A stretch of 33,946 nucleotides of DNA, from NCBI GenBank assembly GCA_020352775.1, contig CP070684.1:882378-916323 (forward strand), in the 5' to 3' direction. Of the stretch, positions 23,000 through 32,297 are shown piece after piece (position 1 is the first letter of the stretch; each line of letters begins with the position of its first letter). The notes under the pieces were generated by a model. It was not told where the DNA came from, did no database searches, and saw nothing but the letters and a program-made list of their open reading frames with translations. The DNA comes from Candidatus Omnitrophota bacterium. GTDB taxonomy: Bacteria > Omnitrophota > Gorgyraeia > Duberdicusellales > 4484-171. Both the position numbers and the translations under genes were made by a program.

Positions 23000-24286
23000 T
23001 TATAAACCCGGCTCTTTCTTGGTGGCCCGTTGAAAAATCTTTGCGGCCTCTTTGAGTTCTTCTTGTTTTGTCTTAAGGCCCTTATTAAGCTTGGCCTTGA
23101 GTAGTTTTTCAAAAACCCGCGTATAAATCGTGCCGGGCTTTATGCCCAACTTACTAAGATCGCCTCCTTTTGTTTTAAGGCGTACTTTTGCCAGCTCATC
23201 AAAGAATAATTCGATATTTTTCTTTATCATTTTCTGGTTATAGTAGGCGTAGAAAAACACAATTGCCTCAAAGCTCAAAGGATTTAAGAACTGATATACT
23301 ACATAAGGAGTAGTTTTTTTGCCGATTCTTTTTACTTTTTTAAGGTTCTCCTTTATTGAAAGAATACGTATTTTCTCTCCTTTTCGTAAATCAAACCGTT
23401 GTAAAAACTTTACAATCCGCTCCTGCCCCAAATTAATCACCACCGCCGCCAGATACAGGAGCCACTCATCTAATTTTCGATGCTTCTTAAATCTCTTTTT
23501 GTAAGAAGTGATTGCTTTCTTTACCCTTGCCAGAAGCTGGTAGGTAGCCAAGTTCAGTCTTAATCTGTCATCAATAAAAGAGAGCTTGGTAAGCTTATCG
23601 AGTCTTTTAATATAGCGATAAGGCTGGGGCTCCTTTAAGATAAGAATAATTTCATCCCGCAGCCGGTGCGCATGCACAAACCTGATTGCCCCTACCTTTA
23701 GCGCCTCCTTCATTAAGTTGTAGGTATTTTTCTCAATCTTAAAAGAAAACCGTTGCTCAAAGCGAATCGCACGCAAAATCCGGGTAGGGTCCTCAAGAAA
23801 ACTATCAGGATGTAAGATGCGTATCAGGCCTTTTCTTAAATCGGTAAGGCCATTATAGAAATCAATGATCTGGCCGTAGTCTTTCTTATTAAGACTTAAG
23901 GCCATGGCATTTATCGTAAAGTCTCTTCGAAACAAATCCTCTTTTAAAGTTACCGGGCTCACTTTAGGCAGTGCGCCCCAATGAGGATAATGCTCTTTGC
24001 GGGCAGTAGCAAAATCTATTTTATATTTTCCAAAATATACCGTGGCGGTACCAAAAGTATGGTGGCGTCTGAATTTGGTCTTAAAGTGTTGGGCTAGAGT
24101 TTGTGCAAAGCCAATTGCATCGGGCTCAACCACAATATCTAAATCAAAAATGGCTTTTCCTAAAATAAGATCCCTTACTACCCCGCCTACTAGATATATT
24201 TTAAAACCAGAGCGCGCCGCAATCCTAGAGGCAACCTTTAGAATCTCCTGAAAATGCTTGGGAATTTTTTTTAGTTTTCGCTCCAT
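23000..24286 (-). CDS. CCA tRNA nucleotidyltransferase / poly(A) polymerase family
   Basis: This 428-residue class II nucleotidyltransferase has YLVGGVVRDLILG at 31-43 and FDLDIVV at 47-53, with Asp48 and Asp50 as metal ligands. RRDFTINAMAL follows, then DPTRILRAIRFEQRFSF, the family head and neck region. It most likely repairs or adds the 3' CCA end of tRNA. Poly(A) polymerase I is an alternative within the family that motifs alone do not exclude. No clear HD phosphohydrolase motif is visible in the C-terminal half, which is very basic and helical. It follows the Xer recombinase gene by 11 bases. Confidence 0.9.
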   Translation of the reverse strand: MERKLKKIPKHFQEILKVASRIAARSGFKIYLVGGVVRDLILGKAIFDLDIVVEPDAIGFAQTLAQHFKTKFRRHHTFGTATVYFGKYKIDFATARKEHYPHWGALPKVSPVTLKEDLFRRDFTINAMALSLNKKDYGQIIDFYNGLTDLRKGLIRILHPDSFLEDPTRILRAIRFEQRFSFKIEKNTYNLMKEALKVGAIRFVHAHRLRDEIILILKEPQPYRYIKRLDKLTKLSFIDDRLRLNLATYQLLARVKKAITSYKKRFKKHRKLDEWLLYLAAVVINLGQERIVKFLQRFDLRKGEKIRILSIKENLKKVKRIGKKTTPYVVYQFLNPLSFEAIVFFYAYYNQKMIKKNIELFFDELAKVRLKTKGGDLSKLGIKPGTIYTRVFEKLLKAKLNKGLKTKQEELKEAAKIFQRATKKEPGL

Positions 24287-24297
24287 CTAATCAACTC

Positions 24298-25188
24298 TTA
24301 GCCTTTAGCACGGGGGTGAAACCTTCGGTGTATATCTTTTAATCTAGTCTGGTTTATATGGGTATAAATCTGAGTAGTGGTAATACTGGAATGGCCCAGC
24401 ATCTCCTGCACACTGCGTAAATCCGCGCCGCGCTCCAATAAATGAGTAGCAAAGGAATGACGCAGAGTATGAGGGCTTACTTTCTTTTTTATCCCCACCT
24501 TCTTAACAGTTGCTTTTATCATCTTCCAGATACTTTGCCGACTTAGAGTACGCCCGCCTTGGGCCAGAAATAAATACACTGAAATTTTATTCTTGACTAA
24601 TTTAGGCCTTGCGCGCTCAAGATATTTCTCAAGAAACTGCTGGGCGATTTTTCCCATTGGAATAATACGCTCTTTAGAACCTTTACCCTTGCATTTGACA
24701 AACCCTACTTCCAGGTTAAGGTCCGAAGCCTTTAGGGTAGCTAGCTCTGAGACCCGAAGCCCTGCCGCATACATTAATTCCAGAATTGCACGGTCTCTTA
24801 GGCCCTGGACAGTCTTTAAATTAGGAGCTTTTAAAATCCTGGTCACCTCATCAAAGGTTAAATAGGAAGGAATTTTTTTATCAAGCTTGGGGGTCTCTAC
24901 AAGATGAGATGGGTCATTAGGGGTGATTTTTTCCCGCACCAGAAAACGGTGAAAATTTTTAACAGTAGAAAGAGTGCGGGCAATACTATTAGGGGTAATG
25001 CGCTGGCGCAGGGAAAAAAGAAAGTCCGTGATATCTTCGCGCGCAACCCTAGCCGGCTCTGTTACTCCTTTTTTTCCTAAATAATCAAGGTACTTTTTTA
25101 AATCCAACTCGTAAGAAAGGAGGGAGTTTTTGGAAAGACCTCTTTCTATTTTAAGATAGTCAAGAAATGCCTCGCGAAAAACTTCCAT
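24298..25188 (-). CDS. xerD: Tyrosine recombinase XerC/XerD
   Basis: This 296-residue tyrosine recombinase has a SAM-like N-terminal domain (FLDYLKIERGLSKNSLLSY) and a complete catalytic set: Arg145 in AAGLRVSEL, His240 and Arg243 in HTLRHSFATHLL, His266 in LGHSSITTTQIY and nucleophile Tyr275. Xer proteins resolve chromosome dimers at dif together with FtsK. Length and housekeeping context argue against a phage integrase. XerC and XerD are hard to tell apart from sequence alone. Its ATG follows the MBL-fold gene's stop with no spacing. Confidence 0.9.
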   Translation of the reverse strand: MEVFREAFLDYLKIERGLSKNSLLSYELDLKKYLDYLGKKGVTEPARVAREDITDFLFSLRQRITPNSIARTLSTVKNFHRFLVREKITPNDPSHLVETPKLDKKIPSYLTFDEVTRILKAPNLKTVQGLRDRAILELMYAAGLRVSELATLKASDLNLEVGFVKCKGKGSKERIIPMGKIAQQFLEKYLERARPKLVKNKISVYLFLAQGGRTLSRQSIWKMIKATVKKVGIKKKVSPHTLRHSFATHLLERGADLRSVQEMLGHSSITTTQIYTHINQTRLKDIHRRFHPRAKG

Positions 25189-25803
25189 TTAACTTAAAAA
25201 AGGATTGTGTCTTTTCTCTCTTTCTACAGTGGTTGAAGGACCATGCCCCGGATAAATAATAGTATCTTCGGGCAATGATAATATTTTTTTCTTTATGGAA
25301 TTAATCAACTGCTCATGGGAAGCCATGGGAAGATCGGTTCTTCCCACCGAGTCAAAGAAAACAGCATCTCCGCTAAAGAGCCAATTGCCTATTTTTATCG
25401 TTATTGAGCCCGGGGTGTGGCCCGGAGTATGTAAGATTTCAAGATGAAAAGATTCAAGGTCAATTGCAGTCTCCTCTAACAGCAAGGGGTCCTTTTCAAC
25501 TGTAAAGGGTGAGCCAAAAAAACTAGAGCCGTTTAAATCGGGATTTTTAAGAAAAGGGGTATCCTCGCTGTGAACATAAAATGGGCAGCTTAATTTCTCT
25601 ATTGCCCCGATGTGATCAAAATGGGCATGGGTAAGTAAACAGAAACGTAAATCCAGGCTAGTCTCGCGGATAAATTGTTGGATTTCATCACCGGGATGGG
25701 GAGCATCAATGAGAAAGGCTTTTTTGGTATTTTGATCAAAAAGCAGATAACTGTTGGTGGCTAAATCTCCCAGTACAAAGTTTTTTAACGTTATAACATC
25801 CAT
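25189..25803 (-). CDS. MBL-fold metallohydrolase, glyoxalase-II-like
   Basis: This 204-residue metallo-beta-lactamase-fold protein carries the di-metal motif THAHFDHIG (58-66), HTPGHTPGSI, GDAVFFDSVGRTD and a final PGHGPSTTV. This layout fits the hydroxyacylglutathione hydrolase-like (GloB/YcbL) subgroup. No C-terminal glyoxalase II substrate domain is present, so the thioester substrate is uncertain. The start overlaps the lipoprotein gene by 13 bases and the end abuts xerD. Confidence 0.88.
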   Translation of the reverse strand: MDVITLKNFVLGDLATNSYLLFDQNTKKAFLIDAPHPGDEIQQFIRETSLDLRFCLLTHAHFDHIGAIEKLSCPFYVHSEDTPFLKNPDLNGSSFFGSPFTVEKDPLLLEETAIDLESFHLEILHTPGHTPGSITIKIGNWLFSGDAVFFDSVGRTDLPMASHEQLINSIKKKILSLPEDTIIYPGHGPSTTVEREKRHNPFLS

Positions 25804-26273
25804 TTTTCCGCATCAACATAATTGAAATCTTTCTCGAACTCTCTCTTTAAACGCTCTATTTTCTTAATTAAGGTGTTTGCTTTGTTTTCACTCATGGTGC
25901 GGTTCTTTTTTATATCTTCAGCCACCTCAACAAACCCATTATATATGGGGTATATTCTTTCGCGGCCATCATCACTTAAAAAAACCATGATCTGCTCTAA
26001 ATTCATAAGCGTCTCATCAATTGCCCTTCTTTTTCTTTTATAGCTGGTACCTTTATCAAGCGCTCCTAAAAGCTCATCCAACCAGCCCCGCACATAAAGA
26101 TAATAGTTAATATAGGCGTCAGTTGAAGGCACCTCTGGATATTCTTTAAAATCAACATAAACCGGCACCTCTCTTTCAACCCTTTTCTTGCGCACGAATT
26201 TGCGACGCACAGAGTGACAGCCACAGCTAAAAAAAGCCACAAAAATCAATAAAATTAAGCAGATTTTTCTCAT
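25791..26273 (-). CDS. Putative lipoprotein of unknown function
   Basis: This 160-residue protein has a lipoprotein-like signal: MRK, a hydrophobic core LILLIFVAFF, and cysteines at 17 and 19 (FFSCGC), with GC the more likely lipidation point. The mature part is highly charged and mostly helical by appearance. It is basic just after the lipid site (RRKFVRKKRVER). I recognise no family. It is the first gene of its unit behind an extended -10 promoter and overlaps the MBL-fold gene by 13 bases. There is no strong ribosome binding site. Confidence 0.65.
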   Translation of the reverse strand: MRKICLILLIFVAFFSCGCHSVRRKFVRKKRVEREVPVYVDFKEYPEVPSTDAYINYYLYVRGWLDELLGALDKGTSYKRKRRAIDETLMNLEQIMVFLSDDGRERIYPIYNGFVEVAEDIKKNRTMSENKANTLIKKIERLKREFEKDFNYVDAEKWML

Positions 26274-26305
26274 GGAAAGTATTAAATTATCTTATGTAAT
26301 ATAGG

Positions 26306-26314
26306 ATTATACCA
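26306..26314 (-). promoter_or_regulatory. Extended -10 promoter before the lipoprotein gene
   Basis: The minus strand reads TGGTATAAT, an extended -10 (TGN plus a perfect TATAAT at 26306-26311). No -35 match is well placed, as is usual for this class. Transcription would begin near 26299, about 26 bases before the lipoprotein ATG. The rest of the 108-base gap after truA holds short AT-rich palindromes (CCTTAAGG) but no convincing terminator. Confidence 0.6.
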
Positions 26315-26381
26315 TTTTCCTTAAAAAAATCCATCAAATAGTCAGGGAATAAAAATACCTAACGACAAGAATCTAAAGGCC

Positions 26382-27131
26382 TTAAGGATAATTGACCTTA
26401 TAGAGATAAAGCCCCTGGGCCGGTGCGGGCTTATTAACATAAGAGGTTTTAGCCTCTAAGATTGCATTGACATCTCCAGTCTCAAACTCTCCCTTACCTA
26501 CCTTTACCAGGAAAGAGACGATGTTACGTGCCATATTTCTTAGGAAGGCATCAGCCTCAATATCAACGTAAAGCAATCCATCTCGTTGGCTAAAGGTGAT
26601 ATCCTTAACACAGCGGATACAGTGCTTATAATCTTTAGCACTTCTTGCAAACAGAGAAAAATCCCTGCGCCCCACCAAAGCTTTGGCCGCTTTCTTCATC
26701 TTTTCAATATCTAATGGCTCATCAATATGCCAGGTGAAATTTCGCCAGAATACGGACGGTTTTTTTTTGCGAAAGATTAAATAGCGATATTTGTTGGATT
26801 GAGCCTTAAAGCGGGCATTAAAATCGCATCCTAAATACTTTAAGACTTTTATTTTAATATCAGAGGGTAAGAACGAATTCAGGGCCTTCTTTATCTGGGA
26901 AGTCTTGATATTTGTCTTTACTTTAAAGTTTATTGCCTGGGCCCTGGCATGCACTCCGCGGTCAGTGCGGGAAGCATAGTCAATTCTTATTTTTTCTTTA
27001 AAGAGGCGCCCTAATGCTTTTTCAAGGACCTCCTGCACAGTTACTTCGCGTCTGTCTTTTTTATTCTGTATCTGGAATCCAAAATAGCTGGTTCCCTCAT
27101 ACTCCACTTCGGCAAAGATATTTCGCATCAT
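26382..27131 (-). CDS. truA: tRNA pseudouridine(38-40) synthase TruA
   Basis: TruA makes pseudouridine at positions 38-40 of the tRNA anticodon arm. The 249-residue protein shows VEYEGTSYFGFQIQ at 9-22 and SRTDRGVHA at 54-62 with catalytic Asp57. FNARFKAQSNKYRY follows, and AFLRNMARNIV near the end carries the conserved RxMVR-like helix. The length is normal. It follows asd by 43 bases with no obvious ribosome binding site. Confidence 0.95.
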   Translation of the reverse strand: MMRNIFAEVEYEGTSYFGFQIQNKKDRREVTVQEVLEKALGRLFKEKIRIDYASRTDRGVHARAQAINFKVKTNIKTSQIKKALNSFLPSDIKIKVLKYLGCDFNARFKAQSNKYRYLIFRKKKPSVFWRNFTWHIDEPLDIEKMKKAAKALVGRRDFSLFARSAKDYKHCIRCVKDITFSQRDGLLYVDIEADAFLRNMARNIVSFLVKVGKGEFETGDVNAILEAKTSYVNKPAPAQGLYLYKVNYP

Positions 27132-27174
27132 TTTTTGTGGTTTGTTTGCGGAATGTGCCAGGAGAAACTAGCAA

Positions 27175-28197
27175 TTACTTTATGAGCTCTTCGGCAATCT
27201 GTACGGCGTTTAAAGCAGCACCTTTACGTAAGTTATCAGCTACACACCACAGCCAGAATGAATTCTCCTCAAAAGGATCGCGGCGCAGCCTGCCTACATA
27301 GACCTCATCCTTTGCTTCAACCTCAAGGGGCAAAGGAAAAGAATCAGAAAAATAGACTACTCCCTCTGACGCTTTTAAAATCTCCTCTATGCGCGCTAAG
27401 GTAGCTTTTTTTCGCACCGTAAAATAAATCGCCTCAGAGTGAGAAGTAAATACCGGGACTCTTACGCAAGTTGCACTGATATTAATCGTATCATCCCCAT
27501 AAATCTTATGGGTCTCTTTTACTACTTTCCACTCTTCACTGGTATAGTTATCATCACCAAATCCTCCGATTTGAGGAATGACATTAAACGCAATCTGATG
27601 TGAAAACCCTAGCGGCTCACCCTTAATCTCTTTATTAAGATGATCAAAATCATTAGTTTTATTATTTTCAACCAGCTGCTTAGTCTCTTCCCACAACCCT
27701 ATTGCAGGTTTCTTTCCCGCGCCGGAAGTCGCCTGAAAACTAGTAAGGATAAATTTCTTAAGCCCCAGCGCTTTATGGATTCCTCCCAATGCAACCAAAG
27801 CCTGAATCGTAGTACAATTGGGATTGGCAATAAGGCCTTTGTGAGTTTTTATCTTATCCCTGTTTACCTCAGGGATTACCAAGGGCACTCCTTTTTGAAG
27901 GCGAAAATCATTGCCATTATCTATTACTACTGCGCCCTGCTCAATAAACTTCTGGGCATAAAGTACGGAGGCTCCTTTTTCACCTTCAGTGCCGGCAAAC
28001 AGCGCAATATCAATGCCACTAAACTCAGACCCTTCAATGGCTTCTACCTGGTAGGAATCATTATCTACCTTAATTTCTCTGCTTGAACGCGCAAATACGC
28101 GCAGATTATCAAGCGGGAAATTACGCGCCTTTAAGCTGCGTAAAATCTCTATCCCTACTGCTCCTACTCCAATTACTGCAACATTGTATTTTTTCAT
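27175..28197 (-). CDS. asd: Aspartate-semialdehyde dehydrogenase
   Basis: Asd reduces aspartyl phosphate to aspartate semialdehyde, the branch point to lysine/diaminopimelate, threonine and methionine. The 340-residue protein has an N-terminal Rossmann motif (VIGVGAVGIEILR), ANPNCTTIQ with catalytic Cys128, FQATSGAGKKPA, and RVPVFTSHSEA with the catalytic His. By making the diaminopimelate precursor it supports the DAP-type wall implied by murE. The segment FAGTEGEKGAS differs from the more common SAGGS form. A GAGG sequence precedes the ATG. Confidence 0.94.
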   Translation of the reverse strand: MKKYNVAVIGVGAVGIEILRSLKARNFPLDNLRVFARSSREIKVDNDSYQVEAIEGSEFSGIDIALFAGTEGEKGASVLYAQKFIEQGAVVIDNGNDFRLQKGVPLVIPEVNRDKIKTHKGLIANPNCTTIQALVALGGIHKALGLKKFILTSFQATSGAGKKPAIGLWEETKQLVENNKTNDFDHLNKEIKGEPLGFSHQIAFNVIPQIGGFGDDNYTSEEWKVVKETHKIYGDDTINISATCVRVPVFTSHSEAIYFTVRKKATLARIEEILKASEGVVYFSDSFPLPLEVEAKDEVYVGRLRRDPFEENSFWLWCVADNLRKGAALNAVQIAEELIK

Positions 28198-28216
28198 CTC
28201 TGCCTCGGTACTTATT

Positions 28217-29272
28217 TTACAGATTCTTAACTACCAGATCTCCTACTTCACTGGTAGAATATCCCATTTTCCCCGCGGAAAGACTTTCTAGCTTCTCTCT
28301 CACTACCTTTTTTACTGCATCTTCCACTGCTTTGGCTGCCTTCTCCTCTCCCAAGGTATCGAGCATCATTGAGAGCGCACAAATTGCTGCCAGAGGATTG
28401 ATTACATTCTTACCAGTATATTTGGGAGCACTGCCGCCAATAGGCTCAAACATTGAGGTCCCTTTAGGGTTTATATTTGCGCCGGCAGCAATACCCATCC
28501 CACCCTGAATGATTGCACCCAAATCAGTGATGATATCACCGAACATATTGTCAGTGACAATCACATCAAACCACTCCGGGTTTTTAACCATCCACATACA
28601 AGTAGCATCCACGTGAGCATAATCAGTTTTAATATCAGGGTATTCCTTAGCAACCTTATAAAAGACGCGCTCCCACAAATCAAAGGCAAAGGTCAATACA
28701 TTGGTCTTTCCGCAAAGCGTCAGCTGTTTTCTTTTGTTTCTTTTTTTGGCATACTCAAAGGCATACCTAACGCAGCGCTCTACTCCTTTATAGGTATTAA
28801 CGCTCTCCTGCACTGCTACCTCATCAATGGTTCCTTTTTTCGAAAACCCACCGGTTCCGCAGTAAAGGCCTTCGGTGTTTTCTCTTACCACCACAAAGTC
28901 AACATCCTCTTCGCTTTTATCAACCAGCGGACAGAACCGTTTATCATAAAGCACAACCGGCCTTAGATTAATATATTGATCAAGCATAAACCTAAGGCGC
29001 AGAAGAATCCCCTTCTCCAAAATCCCGGGCTTTACGCGGGGATCGCCGATTGCGCCCAGATAAATAGCATTAAAACCCTTGAGTTCCTCTAGCACTGATT
29101 CCGGAAGTATTTCCCCAGTCTTTAAATAGCGCTCCCCACCCAGATCATAATCAGCTCTTTGGGTGCGAAAGCCGAATTTAGACTCTGCTGCAGTCAGTAC
29201 CTTCATTCCTTCCCCCACCACTTCCGGGCCAGTACCGTCTCCGGGTAAAACTGCTATTTTATAGGTCTTCAT
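28217..29272 (-). CDS. leuB: 3-isopropylmalate dehydrogenase, archaeal-type
   Basis: This 351-residue beta-decarboxylating dehydrogenase begins [29 protein letters not shown], the LCGKTNVL region and [13 protein letters not shown] hold the substrate and metal ligands, and [13 protein letters not shown] the cofactor site. I chose ATG 29272 because it overlaps the leuD stop as ATGA and has AGGAG six bases upstream. RENTEGLY is typical of archaeal-type LeuB, isocitrate and homoisocitrate dehydrogenases, so the substrate rests on the adjoining leuCD genes. Leucine synthesis is most likely; leuA is not in the window. Confidence 0.85.
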   Translation of the reverse strand: MKTYKIAVLPGDGTGPEVVGEGMKVLTAAESKFGFRTQRADYDLGGERYLKTGEILPESVLEELKGFNAIYLGAIGDPRVKPGILEKGILLRLRFMLDQYINLRPVVLYDKRFCPLVDKSEEDVDFVVVRENTEGLYCGTGGFSKKGTIDEVAVQESVNTYKGVERCVRYAFEYAKKRNKRKQLTLCGKTNVLTFAFDLWERVFYKVAKEYPDIKTDYAHVDATCMWMVKNPEWFDVIVTDNMFGDIITDLGAIIQGGMGIAAGANINPKGTSMFEPIGGSAPKYTGKNVINPLAAICALSMMLDTLGEEKAAKAVEDAVKKVVREKLESLSAGKMGYSTSEVGDLVVKNL

Positions 29273-29766
29273 CTTCCGCTCCTGTTTTCTTTTTTGATCC
29301 AACTGATAAGTCCTCCCTCTTTTATGATTTCCTGCATAAAAGGAGGAAATTTCTCAGACTTAAATGTTTTATTTTTTGTCAGATCTTTTATAATACCGTT
29401 TGCTAAGTCTACCTCAAGTGTATCGCCACTAGCTATTTTATCCGCATCACTACATACTAGAATCGGCAATCCGGTATTAATGCAGTTACGATAAAAAATA
29501 CGGGCAAAGCTCTTGGCAATTACAAGCGAGATCCCGCAGCCCTTGATACTCCAGGGAGCATGCTCCCGACTTGAGCCACAGCCGAAGTTTTTACCAGCAA
29601 CAATTATATCGCCTTTAGCGACATTTCTGGCAAAGCCCGCATCGATATTTTCCATGCACTTTGAACCTAAAAAGAGCTCATCCTGGGAATCCAGGTATTT
29701 AGCAGCAATTATATCATCAGTATTTATATTGTCACCAAATTTATGCGCTTTTCCCTTTAATTGCAT
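29269..29766 (-). CDS. leuD: 3-isopropylmalate dehydratase small subunit
   Basis: This 165-residue swivel-domain subunit pairs with LeuC to isomerise 2- to 3-isopropylmalate. Marks are [17 protein letters not shown] near 8-24, [17 protein letters not shown] in the middle, and [13 protein letters not shown]. Length and sequence fit the short archaeal/Thermotoga-type LeuD rather than the roughly 200-residue E. coli type. It begins 3 bases after leuC ends. A homoaconitase role is an alternative, since these subfamilies overlap. Confidence 0.88.
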   Translation of the reverse strand: MQLKGKAHKFGDNINTDDIIAAKYLDSQDELFLGSKCMENIDAGFARNVAKGDIIVAGKNFGCGSSREHAPWSIKGCGISLVIAKSFARIFYRNCINTGLPILVCSDADKIASGDTLEVDLANGIIKDLTKNKTFKSEKFPPFMQEIIKEGGLISWIKKENRSGR

Positions 29767-29769
29767 GAC

Positions 29770-31044
29770 TTAACTTACCTCATCAGGGTGGGTAATCCTG
29801 CCTTTAATTGCACTGGCTGCCGCAACTGCGGGTGAGCTTAAATATACAAAGCTCTCCGGATGACCCATGCGCCCGATAAAATTCCTGTTAGTAGTAGCCA
29901 GTGCTACCTCTCCTTTATCTAAAATCCCGCCATGTCCTCCTAAACAAGGTCCGCAGGTCGGCGGGCTCACAATACAGCCGGCTTCAAAAAATACCTTCAG
30001 CAACCCTTCTTTTTCTGCCGCTCGATAAATTATATGGCTGGCAGGAATTACAATGACCCGTAACCCCTTCTTTACTCTTTTTTTCTTTAAAATCTTAGCA
30101 GCAATACGTAAATCTGAAATCCTGCCATTAGTGCAGGAGCCAATCACAACCTGATCCAGCTTTATTTTACGCAGTGCCCCTACACCCTTTACATTGCTGG
30201 GCAGGTGCGGACAAGCTACTTGGGGCTGCATCTTTGTCACATCAATCTCGATTACCTCAGAATATTTTGCGTCCATATCACTTTTGAGTTTACGCATTGC
30301 GGGCTTAAACTTAAATTTCTTTCCCTGAACCTGGCGCAGATACTTAAAGGTAGTCTCATCCGGCTCAATTACCCCGGTCTTTGCCCCGGCTTCAATTGCC
30401 ATGTTAGTCATCGTAAGGCGCTCCTCCACCCCCATCTTTTTTATCACCGGGCCGGAAAATTCCATTACTTTATAAAGCGCACCATCTACGCCTATTTTTC
30501 CAATGGTAGAAAGAATAAGGTCTTTACCGCAAACCCACTTATTAAGCTTTCCTTTATAGATAAACTTAATAGTTTGGGGCATCTTAAACCAACATCTTCC
30601 GCTCTTCATTGCTGCGGCTAAATCCGTCGAGCCCACTCCAAATGATGCTGCTCCAATTCCACCAAAAGTACAGGTATGGGAATCAGCTCCGATTACCAAT
30701 GCTCCGGGACAGACCAGGCCCTGCTCAATTAAGAATACATGCTCAATACCGCAGGTATCAATATCAAAGAAATGTTTGATTTTAAAACGCGTGGCAAATT
30801 CACGCAAAAGCTTTACGTTGTTGGCAGCCTTAAAATCTCGGGCCGGAACAAAGTGATCACACACAAACCCTATTTTATTAGCGTTAAACACCGCGCTAAA
30901 TTGCGCCTTATCAAACTCTTTTACTGCTAAGGGCGCAGTAATATCATTTCCAAAGCAGAAATCAAGCCTGGCATAAATAAAGTCCGCCAGCTCTTTGCTG
31001 GAAGAAGCCCGTAAAAGTATCTTCTCTACCAGTGTTAAGCCCAT
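29770..31044 (-). CDS. leuC: 3-isopropylmalate dehydratase large subunit
   Basis: This 424-residue aconitase-family protein carries the 4Fe-4S cysteines in VIGSCTNGR and PPTCGPCLGG, and the active-site stretch GADSHTCTFGG near residues 120-130. It is of the shorter archaeal-type LeuC/HacA group. With LeuD it forms the isopropylmalate isomerase, although a homoaconitate function cannot be excluded. The gene starts 6 bases after fabF stops with no clear ribosome binding site, tying leucine-type genes to the fatty-acid block. Confidence 0.9.
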   Translation of the reverse strand: MGLTLVEKILLRASSSKELADFIYARLDFCFGNDITAPLAVKEFDKAQFSAVFNANKIGFVCDHFVPARDFKAANNVKLLREFATRFKIKHFFDIDTCGIEHVFLIEQGLVCPGALVIGADSHTCTFGGIGAASFGVGSTDLAAAMKSGRCWFKMPQTIKFIYKGKLNKWVCGKDLILSTIGKIGVDGALYKVMEFSGPVIKKMGVEERLTMTNMAIEAGAKTGVIEPDETTFKYLRQVQGKKFKFKPAMRKLKSDMDAKYSEVIEIDVTKMQPQVACPHLPSNVKGVGALRKIKLDQVVIGSCTNGRISDLRIAAKILKKKRVKKGLRVIVIPASHIIYRAAEKEGLLKVFFEAGCIVSPPTCGPCLGGHGGILDKGEVALATTNRNFIGRMGHPESFVYLSSPAVAAASAIKGRITHPDEVS

Positions 31045-31050
31045 AAATTC

Positions 31051-32292
31051 TTATTTAAATTCTCTAATAAGCAAGGTGGCATTGTGACCACCAAATCCTA
31101 AAGAATTGGACAATGCTACTTTAACATCGCGCTCAACTGCTTTATTTGGTGTATAATTCAGGTCACAATCAGGATCGGGAGTCTCGTAATTGATGGTAGG
31201 AGGAATAACTTTGTTTCTTATGGCTAAACACGCTGCAATAAATTCAATTGCACCAGCTGCACCAATTGTATGGCCGGTCATAGACTTGGTAGAGCTGATA
31301 TTGATTTTATAGGCATTCTTACCCAGGGCAAGCTTAATGGCATTAGTCTCCATCTTATCATTGAGCTTGGTGCTTGTACCATGGGCATTGATATACAGAT
31401 AATCATCTTTCGAAACTCCCCCCATACCAAGGGCAGTCTCAATTGCTTTTGAAGCCGGCGTCCCTTCAGGATCAGGGGCAGTGACATGATGCGCATCACA
31501 AGTAGCCCCATAGCCGGCAAGCTCAGCTAAAATCGGTACTCCTCTTTTTTTAGCGTGCTCATACTCCTCAAGTACTATGGTACCTGCGCCTTCAGCCATA
31601 ATAAACCCGCAACGGTCCAGATCAAAGGGCCGGCTGGCTTTCTGGGGGTTATCATTGTATTTTTTACAAAGAGCTTTAATAGCAATAAACCCGCCGGTGG
31701 CAGTCTTAACTACTGATGCCTCTGTTCCGCCGCAAACCATAACATCTGCACGGCCGCAACGTATCGCCCAGAAACTCTCCCCAATCGCATGGGCTCCGGA
31801 AGCACAGGCAGTTACAGTACAGAAGTTAGGTCCTTTTAACTTATGATGGATCGCAACGTGTCCGGCAGCTTCATTGGTTATAATACGCGGTATGAGAAAT
31901 GGAGAGAGCTTACGCGGTCCCTTCTCAAGAAGGGTCATGTATTCATCTTCGATTGTCTCTAAACTCCCGACCCCGGAACCAATGACAGTTCCTGCCCGGT
32001 AAGGATCCATACTCTCGGTATTAAGCTTTGCCATCTCAATTGCCTCATCAGAAGCTCGCATGGCAAATTGAATAAAGCGCGGAACTCTGAGTAAATCTTT
32101 AGAGGTAAAGTAAGGAGGCGGGACGAAATCATTGGCTTCGCCGGCAATTGCTGAATCAAATCCGGTGGTGTCAAATTGGGTGATTTTTGACACCCCGCTT
32201 TTACCGGCGATCAAAGAATGCCAGTATTTATCAATACCATTGCCAACGGGTGAGACAACCCCGTATCCAGTTACAACAACCCGTCTATTCAA
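31051..32292 (-). CDS. fabF: 3-oxoacyl-ACP synthase II (FabF)
   Basis: FabF condenses malonyl-ACP with a growing acyl-ACP. The 413-residue thiolase-fold enzyme has the Cys-His-His triad: Cys163 in TACASGAH, His304 in NAHGTSTKLND and His341 in SMTGHTIGAAG. The N-terminus VVVTGYGVVSPVG and the end LSNSLGFGGHNA are typical. It follows acpP by 5 bases. Confidence 0.96.
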   Translation of the reverse strand: MNRRVVVTGYGVVSPVGNGIDKYWHSLIAGKSGVSKITQFDTTGFDSAIAGEANDFVPPPYFTSKDLLRVPRFIQFAMRASDEAIEMAKLNTESMDPYRAGTVIGSGVGSLETIEDEYMTLLEKGPRKLSPFLIPRIITNEAAGHVAIHHKLKGPNFCTVTACASGAHAIGESFWAIRCGRADVMVCGGTEASVVKTATGGFIAIKALCKKYNDNPQKASRPFDLDRCGFIMAEGAGTIVLEEYEHAKKRGVPILAELAGYGATCDAHHVTAPDPEGTPASKAIETALGMGGVSKDDYLYINAHGTSTKLNDKMETNAIKLALGKNAYKINISSTKSMTGHTIGAAGAIEFIAACLAIRNKVIPPTINYETPDPDCDLNYTPNKAVERDVKVALSNSLGFGGHNATLLIREFK

Positions 32293-32297
32293 AAGAT

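Noticed and set aside
24298-25188. Integrase of a mobile element
   Set aside because: The length, XerC/D-like motifs and surrounding housekeeping genes fit a chromosomal Xer protein. No attachment repeats, tRNA or phage genes are nearby.
29561-29580. 14-base perfect palindrome GGGAGCATGCTCCC inside leuD
   Set aside because: It encodes the conserved SREHAPW segment of LeuD, so coding constraint explains it. It has no neighbours suggesting a regulatory role.
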